A stretch of DNA of 64,000 nucleotides from assembly GCA_031555505.1 (NCBI GenBank), contig JAVBUH010000003.1, positions 11,378 through 75,377 of the forward strand, given 5' to 3'. Each line of letters starts with the position of its first letter. Within the stretch, counting starts at the first letter, position 1. A model generated the notes under the pieces. It saw only the letters and a program-made list of their open reading frames with translations. It did not search any database and was not told where the DNA came from. Of the stretch, positions 1 through 9,295 are shown in pieces. The stretch comes from JAJDIA01 sp031555505. Lineage in GTDB: Bacteria; Bacteroidota; Bacteroidia; Bacteroidales; Tannerellaceae. The translations under genes were made by a program, and so were the position numbers.

Positions 1-932
1 CCGTAAGCGCAAGCGATCAGTTGCGGGTAGAAAACATGTATGGCAACATCACCATCGTACACTGGGACAAGAACGAAGTGGCCATCCGCGTAGTGATCGA
101 AGCCAAAGCCAGCAGCGACAGCCGCGCACAGGAGATCATTGACAGAGTAACGATCAGCATGAATAAATCCGGAAATACCGTATCGGCTGTTACATCACTG
201 AAAAGCAATAACAATAAGAGTGGCAATAACGAAAGCTGGTCTATCAACTATTTTGTCACCATGCCTTCCAGCCTGACAACTAGCCTTTCGCAGAAGTATG
301 GAAATATCAATATGCCCGACAAAAACAACGGTAAATGCCAGATCGAAGTACAATACGGCAGTTTTAAGGCCGGTAGCTTCACTGCTCCGTTCAACATCGA
401 AGCACGCTACAGCAATGTAGAGATGAAAGACATGACAACCGGCGAACTGGACCTGGCTTATTCCAACACGGTTATCGGCAATGCCACTACCGCCAACATT
501 GAGAGCAGGTATTCCAACCTGAAGATGCAGAATGTAAACACGTTAAGCCTGGAAACCAGCTATGGTGAACTGAAAGCCGAGCGTATCGGAAAAGCGGACC
601 TGGAACTGCGCTATAACAATGGCATCATTCAGGCAGTAGAAAGTGAATTAAATGTAGACTTAGCTTACTGTACGCTGGACGTCAATAACCTCTCTGCTTC
701 TTTCAGTGCCGTCAACGCTGAGGCCAGCTATGGCAACCTGAATCTGGGTATCCCGGCTAATACAGGCTTTACGGTAGTAGCTGAAGACATGAAATATGGA
801 AACGTGTCTATCGACCATACTTCCCAAATGCGCAAAGAAGGCAATACCATCCACGCAACCGTCAATAATGGCGGCAAACAGATTTCTTTCGACGGAGGCA
901 GCTACAGCAACCTGAAGATAAAAAGCAGATAA
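1..932 (+). CDS. DUF4097-like beta-repeat surface protein (5' end outside window)
   Basis: The frame is open to the left edge of the window, so the start codon and any signal peptide are not visible; about 310 residues can be read. The protein consists of short beta-strand repeats in which a Tyr-Gly/Ser-Asn triplet returns roughly every 20 residues (YGNITI, YGNINM, YSNVEM, YSNLKM, YGNLNL, YGNVSI, YSNLKI). This pattern fits DUF4097-type proteins, predicted to form a beta-helix in the periplasm or on the surface. No catalytic motif is visible. In Bacteroidetes such genes often sit beside sigma/anti-sigma genes, but the sigma gene to the right is convergent and belongs to the next locus. The family call is reasonable; the function is unknown. 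Confidence 0.7.
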   Translation, partial: VSASDQLRVENMYGNITIVHWDKNEVAIRVVIEAKASSDSRAQEIIDRVTISMNKSGNTVSAVTSLKSNNNKSGNNESWSINYFVTMPSSLTTSLSQKYGNINMPDKNNGKCQIEVQYGSFKAGSFTAPFNIEARYSNVEMKDMTTGELDLAYSNTVIGNATTANIESRYSNLKMQNVNTLSLETSYGELKAERIGKADLELRYNNGIIQAVESELNVDLAYCTLDVNNLSASFSAVNAEASYGNLNLGIPANTGFTVVAEDMKYGNVSIDHTSQMRKEGNTIHATVNNGGKQISFDGGSYSNLKIKSR

Positions 933-954
933 TCGCATAAAGCATACAAGCAGT

Positions 955-990
955 AAGTCCCCCTTGCCGTCTTCATGGCAAGGGGGACTT
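955..990. terminator. Bidirectional intrinsic terminator hairpin
   Basis: A perfect 14-bp stem (AAGTCCCCCTTGCC pairing with GGCAAGGGGGACTT) around an 8-nt loop lies between two convergent genes. An outer A/T margin is present on both sides, so it can serve both the upstream plus-strand gene and the minus-strand sigma gene. Confidence 0.75.
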
Positions 991-1002
991 CTTATATGAC
1001 TG

Positions 1003-1575
1003 TTAGTTCAACCAAAAAAGAAAAAACGGCAGGTAGTCTCTCAACTCGTGGCGCAGTAATTTAAGCGCCTGCTGGATCCGGTAATCGACTGTTTTTTTCG
1101 ATACATGTACCTTTTCGGCAATCTCAGCGTAGGTTAGCTGATGAAAGCGATTCAGTTCAAAGGCCTCCCGGTAGGTATCGGGCAGTTTGGCAATAGCATC
1201 CTCTATCTTGCGGGTGAGTTCTTCTACAATGTAGAAATCCGGATCATCGTACTGCTCCTTTTGTTGTTCCGACAAACCCATGGAAATACGCCTTTTCACC
1301 TCGTTCCGGTTGATGAGCGTCAGGCAGCGGTTCTTTGTCATCTTAAACAAGTAGTTCTTTACAGCACCTTCATACAATTGCATCTCTCGGTTTTCCCAGA
1401 ACCAAACCATTACGTCCTGTACGATCTCTTTGGCATCTTCCAGGTCGACCAATTGATTGGCATAGGCGCACAGCATCGGATAGTACTTCAGGAAAAGCAC
1501 ATCAAACGCTTTTTCATCTCCGCCGCGAATGGCATGAAACAACACATCGTCCTGGGATAACTGATCAGTAGCCAC
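1003..1575 (-). CDS. ECF RNA polymerase sigma-70 factor (Bacteroides expansion type)
   Basis: 190 residues, typical for an ECF sigma factor. Region 2 spans about residues 20-90 (DAKEIVQDVMVWFW core) and region 4 about 120-175, with a helix-turn-helix around LTYAEIAEKVHVSKKTVDYR. It should direct core RNA polymerase to a small set of target promoters. The start used is a GTG at 1575; a TAnnTTTG-like box lies only a few bases upstream (1580-1587, minus), so a start further in is possible. A FecR gene is divergently transcribed 76 bp away, followed by a SusC with an STN signalling domain. The pair is therefore likely to control the downstream glycan locus (inference from family behaviour). Divergent rather than tandem order is less usual. 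Confidence 0.9.
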   Translation of the reverse strand: MATDQLSQDDVLFHAIRGGDEKAFDVLFLKYYPMLCAYANQLVDLEDAKEIVQDVMVWFWENREMQLYEGAVKNYLFKMTKNRCLTLINRNEVKRRISMGLSEQQKEQYDDPDFYIVEELTRKIEDAIAKLPDTYREAFELNRFHQLTYAEIAEKVHVSKKTVDYRIQQALKLLRHELRDYLPFFLFWLN

Positions 1576-1651
1576 GACGCAAACTTACAATTTTTTTCTT
1601 TTTGTTTAGGACATTTCCAGGTTCATTTGTCTTTATATAAAATGACAATCA
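1576..1651. promoter_or_regulatory. Divergent sigma/FecR promoter region
   Basis: This 76-bp AT-rich spacer separates the start codons of the sigma and anti-sigma genes. On the minus strand 1580-1587 reads TAAGTTTG, matching the Bacteroidetes -7 consensus TAnnTTTG. No equally good box is seen on the plus strand; a weak TATAAAAT lies at about 1635-1643. Confidence 0.35.
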
Positions 1652-2668
1652 ATGAAGGAATACCAATCTATGGATGAATCCGTACTGATGCGCTACTTTA
1701 CCGGAGACATGCTACCAGCAGAAAAGGCAGAAGTAGAGCAATGGATCAAGGCCTCGGATGTTAACCGCCAAACGGCGGAAGGTATCCGGTATATCCTTAC
1801 TTCCATCGACGTGGTCAATACCATGAAAGGTATTAACAGCCACGAAGCACTCCGAACAGTCAAAAAGCGCATCCATCCTGTCAAAAAGATGTCTTATATA
1901 GCCTGGATGCAACGGATCGCGGCCATACTGTTTATTCCGCTCCTAATCAGCTCATTATATTACCTCACAAAGGAGTCTCCCGTCAGATATATGGAAACGC
2001 GTATCAATCCGGGCATGATCGGCTCAATCGAGCTGGCCGACGGAAGTAAAGTATGGCTCAATTCGGGTTCATACCTGAAATATCCGGTTACATTCGATCA
2101 TAAGGTAAGGGAAGTCTATCTGGAAGGAGAAGCTTACTTTACCGTACAATCAGACAATCAAAAGAAATTTGTGGTGAATACTTCAGACGAGGTAAGTATA
2201 GAAGTACTGGGTACTGAATTCAATGTGGATTCCTACGAGGATAACAATTTCATTGCCACCACACTGGTAACAGGTTCCATTCGCTTGTTGTACCACAAAA
2301 ACGGAAAAGAAGAAAGCCTTGTTATGAAGCCGAATCAGAAAATCATTTACGAAAAGGGTGAACAGCGGATCAGTAGCGCACAAAATATATATACCCCTAA
2401 AGACATTGCCTGGAAAGAAGGGCGTATTGTACTACGGGCCACCCCGCTCACGGAAGTGATGTGGATACTCAGCAAACGTTTCAATGTGGAATTCGTACTG
2501 AATAAGGAGTCTCTGCGAGACAATTCCTTCACAGGGACATTCAGTGACCAGAACCTGGAACGTATACTGGAACATTTGAAGATATCATCAAACATCCGGT
2601 ACCGCTTTGAGAAAACAGAAACAACCCAAACGGGAGAAGCCAGCCGGTTCAAGGTGGTACTCGATTAA
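1652..2668 (+). CDS. FecR-family anti-sigma factor
   Basis: 338 residues. A cytoplasmic N-terminal part (1-85) is followed by one transmembrane helix (about 87-106) and a periplasmic FecR domain (about 117-215, with GSIELADGSKVWLNSGS and LEGEAYFTV motifs), then a DUF4974 C-terminal domain (about 255-325). The family transmits a signal from the STN domain of an outer-membrane receptor to a cognate ECF sigma factor, which it holds inactive. The matching sigma is divergent on the left; the receptor is the SusC-like protein on the right. This makes a complete three-part trans-envelope switch for the glycan locus. Confidence 0.92.
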   Translation: MKEYQSMDESVLMRYFTGDMLPAEKAEVEQWIKASDVNRQTAEGIRYILTSIDVVNTMKGINSHEALRTVKKRIHPVKKMSYIAWMQRIAAILFIPLLISSLYYLTKESPVRYMETRINPGMIGSIELADGSKVWLNSGSYLKYPVTFDHKVREVYLEGEAYFTVQSDNQKKFVVNTSDEVSIEVLGTEFNVDSYEDNNFIATTLVTGSIRLLYHKNGKEESLVMKPNQKIIYEKGEQRISSAQNIYTPKDIAWKEGRIVLRATPLTEVMWILSKRFNVEFVLNKESLRDNSFTGTFSDQNLERILEHLKISSNIRYRFEKTETTQTGEASRFKVVLD

Positions 2669-2741
2669 TAGCCTGATTAATAGCCCCTATTGTTAACATA
2701 AATACGACAGTCCATGAAAGAACACCCCACCTAATAAAAAA

Positions 2742-2773
2742 ACACGGGAGAATATTGGCGAATTCCCCCGTGT
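2742..2773. terminator. Hairpin between fecR and susC
   Basis: ACACGGG (2742-2748) pairs with CCCGTGT (2767-2773), and GAAT/ATTC extends the stem past one mismatch. The best T-tract is on the minus strand (seven A's on plus just before the stem), so on the plus strand this may act as a partial terminator or attenuator separating the regulator from the susC transcript. Confidence 0.4.
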
Positions 2774-2845
2774 AAAACTTTCCTATGGCTTGTTTGGCGA
2801 CAAGCCCGAGATAAAAAAGTTTATAAACAATAATCACACAAATCT

Positions 2846-5800
2846 ATGACAAATATTTTGAGCATCCAATCATTCAGGATGGTTTCTTTGTTATGTGCTA
2901 TTCTGAACAAAATCCCCTTGTATATGAAACTGGTACTACTTTTATTATTACTATCACTGGGTGGGATACATGCTACAAACTCCTACGGGCAAACCACCAC
3001 GCTCTCTATAGATGTACAAAATGAAACGCTCCAACAGGTGTTGGATCAAATTGAAAAACAATCGGAGTTTCATTTCTTCTATAATACGAAACACATCAAT
3101 ACCAACCAGAAGGTTTCCATAAAAACCACCGACGAAGATATTTTCTCCATCCTGGAAGAACTGTTCCGGAATGATCATATCTCTTATCAGGTATTAGATA
3201 AGAACATCATCCTCTCTGTGCAGGAAAAGAAAGCAGTACAGCAGCAGAGTGGGAAACAGGTTACAGGGACGGTGATCGACGAAAGAGGCGAGACTGTGAT
3301 CGGCGCCAATGTAGTGGAAAAAGGCACCACCAACGGTACGGTGACCGACCTGGACGGGAAGTTCACGCTAACCGTATCAGAAAATGCCACACTGGTGATC
3401 ACCTACATCGGATATTCGGAAAAAGAAATTCCCGTAGGCCGGAACAGTACCTTCCATATCAGCCTGGCAGAAGACACCAAGGCGTTAGAGGAAGTGGTGA
3501 TCGTGGGCTACGGCACACAGAAAAAAGTGAACCTGACAGGATCGATCAGTACAGTCGACTCCGACTTCCTGGAAAACCGTCCGATCACCAATTCCACACA
3601 AGCCTTACAGGGTACACAGGGTGTATATGTGAATCAGGCCGGTGCACAACCGGGTGTGGACAATGCCACTATCCGTATCCGTGGGCAAGGTACCTTGAAT
3701 GACAACAACCCGCTTGTATTAGTAGACGGTATTGAATACAGCCTGGAGGCGATCAACCCCAACGACATCGAAAGTATTTCCGTACTGAAAGATGCCGCCT
3801 CGTCGGCCATCTACGGATCAAGAGCCGCCAATGGCGTTATTCTGGTCAAAACCAAAACAGGCAAAAAAGGCGGTTTCAACATTGACTACAACAATTACTT
3901 CGGTGTACAGCAAGCCACCTACCTGCCCAATTTCGTTTACGACCCGGTCTTGTTTATGGAAATGCGCAACCAGGCACAGATCAACGAAGGCAAACTGGTG
4001 GTAGATTATTCACCTGCAGTGATCGAAGAATACAAACAAGGGATGCTGACAGACCCCTATATCTATCCGCAGAACAACTGGCTGGATATTATGTATAACG
4101 ATGCTTTCATCATGGATCATAACCTGCGCTTTTCAGGAGGTGACGAGAAATACGACTACTCCTTGTCACTGGGCTACGGCAGTCAGGACGGTGTACTGCG
4201 CGGTACGGATTCAGAGAAATATACACTGGGTATCAATACTTCGGCACAGATGAACAGCCGCCTGAAGATCGGTGCCAATATCCATGCCAACTACCAGATA
4301 TACAATGAACCCGTAGCCGGTGCATCAAACCTGGTGCAAATGACTTACAAAGCACAGGCATTCCACCCTACGTATACGGAAGACGGCCGGTATGCAGATA
4401 CATTTATCCGCACACCGGGGCACAATATCTACCGCCATCCGCTGGCATTGGCCGACGAAGGTGAAAACAAACATACGTCATTGCGCATGCTGGCGAATCT
4501 GTCGGCCGAGTACAAGCTGCCGTTCGATATCCGGTATAACCTCAATGTAGGCTTCTCCAAGTATGATTACCTGAACAGCCGCTTCGCTCCGGATATCTAT
4601 GAATATCAGGTGAAGACGGGCGCAAAAACCAGAGTGGTATACGATGGAGTGAACACACGCCATGTCCGGAATACCGATCAGAACAACCTGAATAAAACCA
4701 TCTTCAACACGCTGAATTGGGAAAGATCGTTTAAAAATGTGCACGACGTGAAAGTATTGGCAGGTTTCAGTTATGAAGACTTCTCAGATGGCAACTTCTT
4801 CGCACAGCGTGAAGGATACCTGGGGAATGATTTACACGAGCTCAACGCCGGTTCAAACAATCCGACCGTTGGTGGTACGTCTAAAAAATCGGTACTGATG
4901 TCGTATTTCGGCAGAGTGAACTACGGCTTTAAAGATCGCTATCTGTTGGAAGCCAACTTCCGTTACGACGGTTCTTCGCGCTTTGCCAAAGGGAACAGAT
5001 GGGGGCTCTTTCCCTCCTTCTCTGCCGGATGGCGTATCAATGAAGAAGCTTTCATGAAAGACATTGCCTGGCTGTATAACCTGAAGTTGAGAGCATCCTG
5101 GGGGCAACTGGGGAATGAGCGTATAGAACTCTTCCGGTATGTAGACCTGATGGAACTGGGGAAAAACTATCCCTTCAACGAAACAGTGAATGCCGGAGCA
5201 GCCGTCACCTCTTACAATGACCCGAACATTACCTGGGAGACCACCACCATGACGAATATCGGGGTGGATGCCGGTTTGCTGGATGGTGCGTTGGATTTCT
5301 CTTTCGAACTCTTCAAGAAACGTACTTCCGACATTCTCCGCGCCGTAGAACTACCCCAACAGGTTGGTTCACTCAACGGCCCCATTCAGAACATCGGAAC
5401 AGTAGACAACAAAGGGTTTGAAGTAAACCTGAAATACAGGAACAACATCGCTGACTTCCACTATGAAGTCTTCGGTAATCTGACCTATGTGAAAAACGAG
5501 ATCGTAGACCTGAAAGGCCAGACGATAATCGACGGTATGTTTATTCTGAAAGAAGGTTGCCCGATCGACTCTTACTACCTGCTTCATGCGGAAGGTATTT
5601 TCCAGTCGCAGGAAGAAATAAACAACAGCCCCACGCAAACGGCAGCCACCAAGCCCGGTTACCTGAAATTCACCGACACGAATAAAGACGGGAAAATCAC
5701 GGAAGACGACCGGCAGATCCAGGGTGGTGTCATCCCGAAATTCACGTATAGCTTCGGACTTAACCTGTCATACAATAATTTTGACCTGACAGCCTTCTTC

Positions 5801-6223
5801 CAGGGAGTAACCGATGTATATACCTATGGCGACATGATTGGAGCTACCCCGCTGTGGTTTGGTTGTGGTCTGCCCGAGGCTTGGGTGACCGATGCCTGGA
5901 CACCCGAAAGAGGGACCAGCGCCACATTACCTATCCTGACCACTTACGAGGGAGCTTTGAACGAAAACTTCCGGCAGAACGACTTCTGGTTGCGTGACGC
6001 ATCTTACCTGCGCCTGAAAAACCTGCAGGTATCTTACAATATACCTTCGCAAGTGTTGCCCAAATCATTGTTCAAGCGAGTGAAGGTATTTGCCAACGCG
6101 CAGAACCTCTTCACCATTTCGGACATGAAAGAATTCGACCCGGAGAAAAACCTGAAAGGAACCAACTGGTATGCTTATCCTTCCGTAAAAACATTCTCAG
6201 CCGGTATTAATGTTACATTTTAA
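2846..6223 (+). CDS. SusC/RagA-type TonB-dependent transporter with STN domain
   Basis: 1125 residues. A signal peptide ends near residue 49; an internal Met27 would give a more conventional signal. An STN (secretin/TonB N-terminal) domain at about 53-124 is the part that contacts FecR. A carboxypeptidase-regulatory-like domain follows (about 139-210, VTGTVIDERGETVIGANV), then the SusC hallmark EEVVIVGYG near 215-223, the plug (about 230-340) and a beta-barrel to the end. It imports oligosaccharides across the outer membrane with TonB energy, in complex with the SusD protein encoded 11 bp downstream. The STN domain links it to the fecR/sigma pair. Three sulfatase genes follow, so the ligand is probably a sulfated host or algal glycan (inference). 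Confidence 0.95.
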   Translation: MTNILSIQSFRMVSLLCAILNKIPLYMKLVLLLLLLSLGGIHATNSYGQTTTLSIDVQNETLQQVLDQIEKQSEFHFFYNTKHINTNQKVSIKTTDEDIFSILEELFRNDHISYQVLDKNIILSVQEKKAVQQQSGKQVTGTVIDERGETVIGANVVEKGTTNGTVTDLDGKFTLTVSENATLVITYIGYSEKEIPVGRNSTFHISLAEDTKALEEVVIVGYGTQKKVNLTGSISTVDSDFLENRPITNSTQALQGTQGVYVNQAGAQPGVDNATIRIRGQGTLNDNNPLVLVDGIEYSLEAINPNDIESISVLKDAASSAIYGSRAANGVILVKTKTGKKGGFNIDYNNYFGVQQATYLPNFVYDPVLFMEMRNQAQINEGKLVVDYSPAVIEEYKQGMLTDPYIYPQNNWLDIMYNDAFIMDHNLRFSGGDEKYDYSLSLGYGSQDGVLRGTDSEKYTLGINTSAQMNSRLKIGANIHANYQIYNEPVAGASNLVQMTYKAQAFHPTYTEDGRYADTFIRTPGHNIYRHPLALADEGENKHTSLRMLANLSAEYKLPFDIRYNLNVGFSKYDYLNSRFAPDIYEYQVKTGAKTRVVYDGVNTRHVRNTDQNNLNKTIFNTLNWERSFKNVHDVKVLAGFSYEDFSDGNFFAQREGYLGNDLHELNAGSNNPTVGGTSKKSVLMSYFGRVNYGFKDRYLLEANFRYDGSSRFAKGNRWGLFPSFSAGWRINEEAFMKDIAWLYNLKLRASWGQLGNERIELFRYVDLMELGKNYPFNETVNAGAAVTSYNDPNITWETTTMTNIGVDAGLLDGALDFSFELFKKRTSDILRAVELPQQVGSLNGPIQNIGTVDNKGFEVNLKYRNNIADFHYEVFGNLTYVKNEIVDLKGQTIIDGMFILKEGCPIDSYYLLHAEGIFQSQEEINNSPTQTAATKPGYLKFTDTNKDGKITEDDRQIQGGVIPKFTYSFGLNLSYNNFDLTAFFQGVTDVYTYGDMIGATPLWFGCGLPEAWVTDAWTPERGTSATLPILTTYEGALNENFRQNDFWLRDASYLRLKNLQVSYNIPSQVLPKSLFKRVKVFANAQNLFTISDMKEFDPEKNLKGTNWYAYPSVKTFSAGINVTF

Positions 6224-6234
6224 ACACAATCAGT

Positions 6235-7740
6235 ATGAAACGATATATTAATTATTTGTCCCTTTGTCTGGTCTTGATCCTCTTTTGCCCGTCATGCGAC
6301 AGCTTGTTGGATGTAGACCCTTCCGATAAATATTCGTCAGACACCTTCTGGAAGACGGAAGAACACGCCAGTGCGGGTATCACCGGATGCTACAACGCAC
6401 TCCTTCCCTGGCGAGGCAACTATTTCTTTGAATTCGATATGATCACGTCGAACGCTATGCCATACAATGAGAGCAATGGTACGCAGGCGATTGCTAAAGG
6501 TACCCACATGTCTACCACGCCGCTGATCACGTCGTTATGGAAAGACTGTTACACCGGCATCGGCCGTACAAACACGTTCCTCGATAATATTGGCAATGTA
6601 ACGATGGATGAAGCATTGAAAAGCCGGATGACAGGAGAAGCCAAATTCCTGCGCGCTTTTTACTACTTCTACCTCGAAGACCGTTTCGGCGGCGTTCCGC
6701 TCATATTGGAAACCCCCAATGCGGCCACACAAGCCTCTTTGCCGCGTGATAGCAGAGAAGCCGTCGTTACCCAGATCCTGAAAGACCTGACAGAAGCGGC
6801 CGAACTGCTGCCCAAGTCTTACTCAGGCGCCGACCTGGGACGCGCCACGAAAGGCGCTGCCCTGTCGCTGAAGGCACGCATCCAGCTGTACAATGAACAA
6901 TGGAGCGAAGCGGCTGCCACGGCTAAAAGCGTGATGGAACTCAATGTATACTCCCTCTTCAATGATTATCGTCACTTCTTTTCGGAAGACAACAAGCACA
7001 ATTCGGAAGTCATTTTCAACGTAGAGTCATCGTTGCCCGATTTTACCACCGGATACGACCATAATCTGTACCGCCTCAACCGTCCGGCCCCGCTGAAAGA
7101 ACTGGTAGACACCTACCTGATGACTGACGGTAAAACCATCCAGGAATCGTCCCTTTTCGATCCGGCACAGCCATACGAAAATCGTGACCCACGTCTGCAC
7201 TATTCCATCAACTGTATAGGTTATCCGTATAACGGCAAGCTGATCACCAAAGAAGATGTAATGACGACCGGCTTTGGGATGAAGAAATATACCACTTACG
7301 AAGACGATGAAACAATTCCCCTGGTGGAACGTTCAGCCTTCAACGCCATCCTCATCCGCTACGCCGAAGTATTGCTCACCTATGCCGAAGCACAGAACGA
7401 AGCCGGCGGTCCGGATGAATCAGTTTACAGCGCCATCAACCAGGTACGGAAGCGCCCCAGCGTGAATATGCCCGAAGTAACAAAAGGGCTCACGAAGGAA
7501 CAGATGCGTGAGGTGATCCGTCGCGAACGCCGGGTGGAACTGGCCCTCGAAGGGCTGTATTACTCGGATGCCCTGCGGTGGAAAACAATCGAAAAGGAAA
7601 ACAACGGCGCCATGCACAACGCCGACGGCGTAGAGATTGTGATCCGTTCATTCAATCCCGCCCGCGACTATTTGTGGCCGGTTCCGTACAACCAGATCAT
7701 CCAAAATCCCAACCTGCAACAAAATCCGAACTGGGATTGA
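6235..7740 (+). CDS. SusD/RagB-type glycan-binding lipoprotein
   Basis: 501 residues. A short lipoprotein signal ends in the lipobox FCPSC with Cys21 as the lipidated residue. The mature start CDSLLDVDP and the TPR-rich body with late motifs RYAEVLLTYAEAQNEA and RRERRVELALEG are characteristic of the SusD family. It sits on the cell surface as the lid of the SusC barrel and captures glycan. Spacing to susC (11 bp) and to the following sulfatase (23 bp) indicates one transcript. Confidence 0.95.
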   Translation: MKRYINYLSLCLVLILFCPSCDSLLDVDPSDKYSSDTFWKTEEHASAGITGCYNALLPWRGNYFFEFDMITSNAMPYNESNGTQAIAKGTHMSTTPLITSLWKDCYTGIGRTNTFLDNIGNVTMDEALKSRMTGEAKFLRAFYYFYLEDRFGGVPLILETPNAATQASLPRDSREAVVTQILKDLTEAAELLPKSYSGADLGRATKGAALSLKARIQLYNEQWSEAAATAKSVMELNVYSLFNDYRHFFSEDNKHNSEVIFNVESSLPDFTTGYDHNLYRLNRPAPLKELVDTYLMTDGKTIQESSLFDPAQPYENRDPRLHYSINCIGYPYNGKLITKEDVMTTGFGMKKYTTYEDDETIPLVERSAFNAILIRYAEVLLTYAEAQNEAGGPDESVYSAINQVRKRPSVNMPEVTKGLTKEQMREVIRRERRVELALEGLYYSDALRWKTIEKENNGAMHNADGVEIVIRSFNPARDYLWPVPYNQIIQNPNLQQNPNWD

Positions 7741-7763
7741 TTCCTTAAAACAGAAGCGCAGAA

Positions 7764-9200
7764 ATGAATAAATTAGTATTCATAGGAATGAGCCTTATTA
7801 CTCCTTTGGCAGGCAAAGCCCTGCCAAAGGAACTCCCCCATGTCATCTTGATCATGGCCGATGATATGGGTTGGGGAGACGTAGGCTTCAATGGGAATAA
7901 ACGCATACAGACACCACACCTGGATGCGCTGGCCTCACAGGGGGTTATCATGGACCGGTTCTATTCCTCCGGTCCTCTTTCTTCCCCCACACGGGCCAGT
8001 GTGCTGACCGGAAGAAATGCATTCCGAACCGGGGTGTTTTCGGCTAATGTAGGTATATTGAGAAAGGAAGAAACAACGATCGCCGAGTTATTGAAACAGG
8101 AAGGTTATGCAACAGGTATGTTCGGGAAATGGCACCTGGGGACATTGACCCGTACAGAAACGGACGCAAACCGTGGACGACCGGAAAATGGATATCTGTA
8201 TAACCCGCCTGCATGGCATGGATTTGATGTTTCTTTTGTAACAGAATCAAAAGTGCCTACATTTGATCCAATGGTCATGCCGGTACAGAACGACGAGCGG
8301 TTTTGGGACTATACCCATGAGGGAGACTCTGTAGCACCGTATGGTACAGCTTACTGGAAACAGAATGGGACAAAGGTATCCGGGAATCTGGAGGGTGATG
8401 ATTCAAGGGTCATTATAGATCGGGTATTACCCTTTATTGACGAATCGATTTCTAAGAATGAACCTTCCTTCAGTGTGATCTGGTTTCATGCGCCTCACCT
8501 GCCTTGTGTAGCCGGTCCTGAGCATGTGGCCCTTTATGAAGATTTACCACTGGAGGCACGGAATTACTACGGTTGCATTACGGCTTTGGACGAACAGGTG
8601 GGCCGGTTGGTCGGTTTCCTGAAAGCAAAAGGGATATACAACAATTGCATCATCCTGTTCTGTAGCGACAACGGACCGGAGATAGACACTCCGGGAACAG
8701 CAGCAAAGTTCAGAGGGAAAAAACGCTCACTATACGAAGGAGGCATCCGCGTTCCTTCCTTTATTTGCTGGCCGGCAATGCTTCCGAAGGGGAACCGGAT
8801 AGCGGCTCCCTGCTCTACCTCCGATTACCTGCCTACCCTGCTGGATATGACTAAATCAAGTACCATCACAGATATACAGCTTGATGGTGAATCGATTTGG
8901 CCGTTGATTACCGGGCAAACAACCAAGCGGGAAAAACCGCTGGTGTTCTGTTCAGCATACCAAGGAAGTGTAATAGACAATGAGTATAAGTTGTACTATG
9001 CCAAGGGGAAATATGAACTGTATGATATCGTACAAGACCCGGAAGAGAAAAAAGATATTTCACCTGCTTTTCAAGGAAAGAAAGAGCAATTGACAACAGT
9101 ACTCAAACAACAGATGGACGACTATAAACGCTCATTTGAAAGCGGTTCCCGCGAAAGCCTGGCATGGCAACAATGGTGGGATATCTGGAAACAACAGTAA
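7764..9200 (+). CDS. S1-family sulfatase (serine type)
   Basis: 478 residues with a weak N-terminal signal peptide. Metal-binding residues are seen in MADDMGWGD (near 31-39) and CSDNGPE. The active-site signature SSPTRASVLTGR places the residue for formylglycine conversion at Ser73, and FGKWHLG supplies the conserved Lys/His. Serine-type sulfatases need the radical enzyme anSME, which is not encoded here. The enzyme should remove sulfate esters from a glycan after or during import. It is the first of three sulfatases behind susCD; the three differ strongly in sequence, so they probably act at different sulfate positions. Substrate is not predictable by eye. Confidence 0.92.
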   Translation: MNKLVFIGMSLITPLAGKALPKELPHVILIMADDMGWGDVGFNGNKRIQTPHLDALASQGVIMDRFYSSGPLSSPTRASVLTGRNAFRTGVFSANVGILRKEETTIAELLKQEGYATGMFGKWHLGTLTRTETDANRGRPENGYLYNPPAWHGFDVSFVTESKVPTFDPMVMPVQNDERFWDYTHEGDSVAPYGTAYWKQNGTKVSGNLEGDDSRVIIDRVLPFIDESISKNEPSFSVIWFHAPHLPCVAGPEHVALYEDLPLEARNYYGCITALDEQVGRLVGFLKAKGIYNNCIILFCSDNGPEIDTPGTAAKFRGKKRSLYEGGIRVPSFICWPAMLPKGNRIAAPCSTSDYLPTLLDMTKSSTITDIQLDGESIWPLITGQTTKREKPLVFCSAYQGSVIDNEYKLYYAKGKYELYDIVQDPEEKKDISPAFQGKKEQLTTVLKQQMDDYKRSFESGSRESLAWQQWWDIWKQQ

Positions 9201-9295
9201 TACAGGGATACAGATAGAGAAAAATGAGTTTCTTTGTCATGGGATACAATAATATCGTCTACACATATTTATACTTAAAAACAACAGATAGTATC

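Noticed and set aside
9224..9295. Upstream start for the second sulfatase
   Set aside because: The added 24 residues break the signal peptide; the ATG at 9296 starts a clean one.
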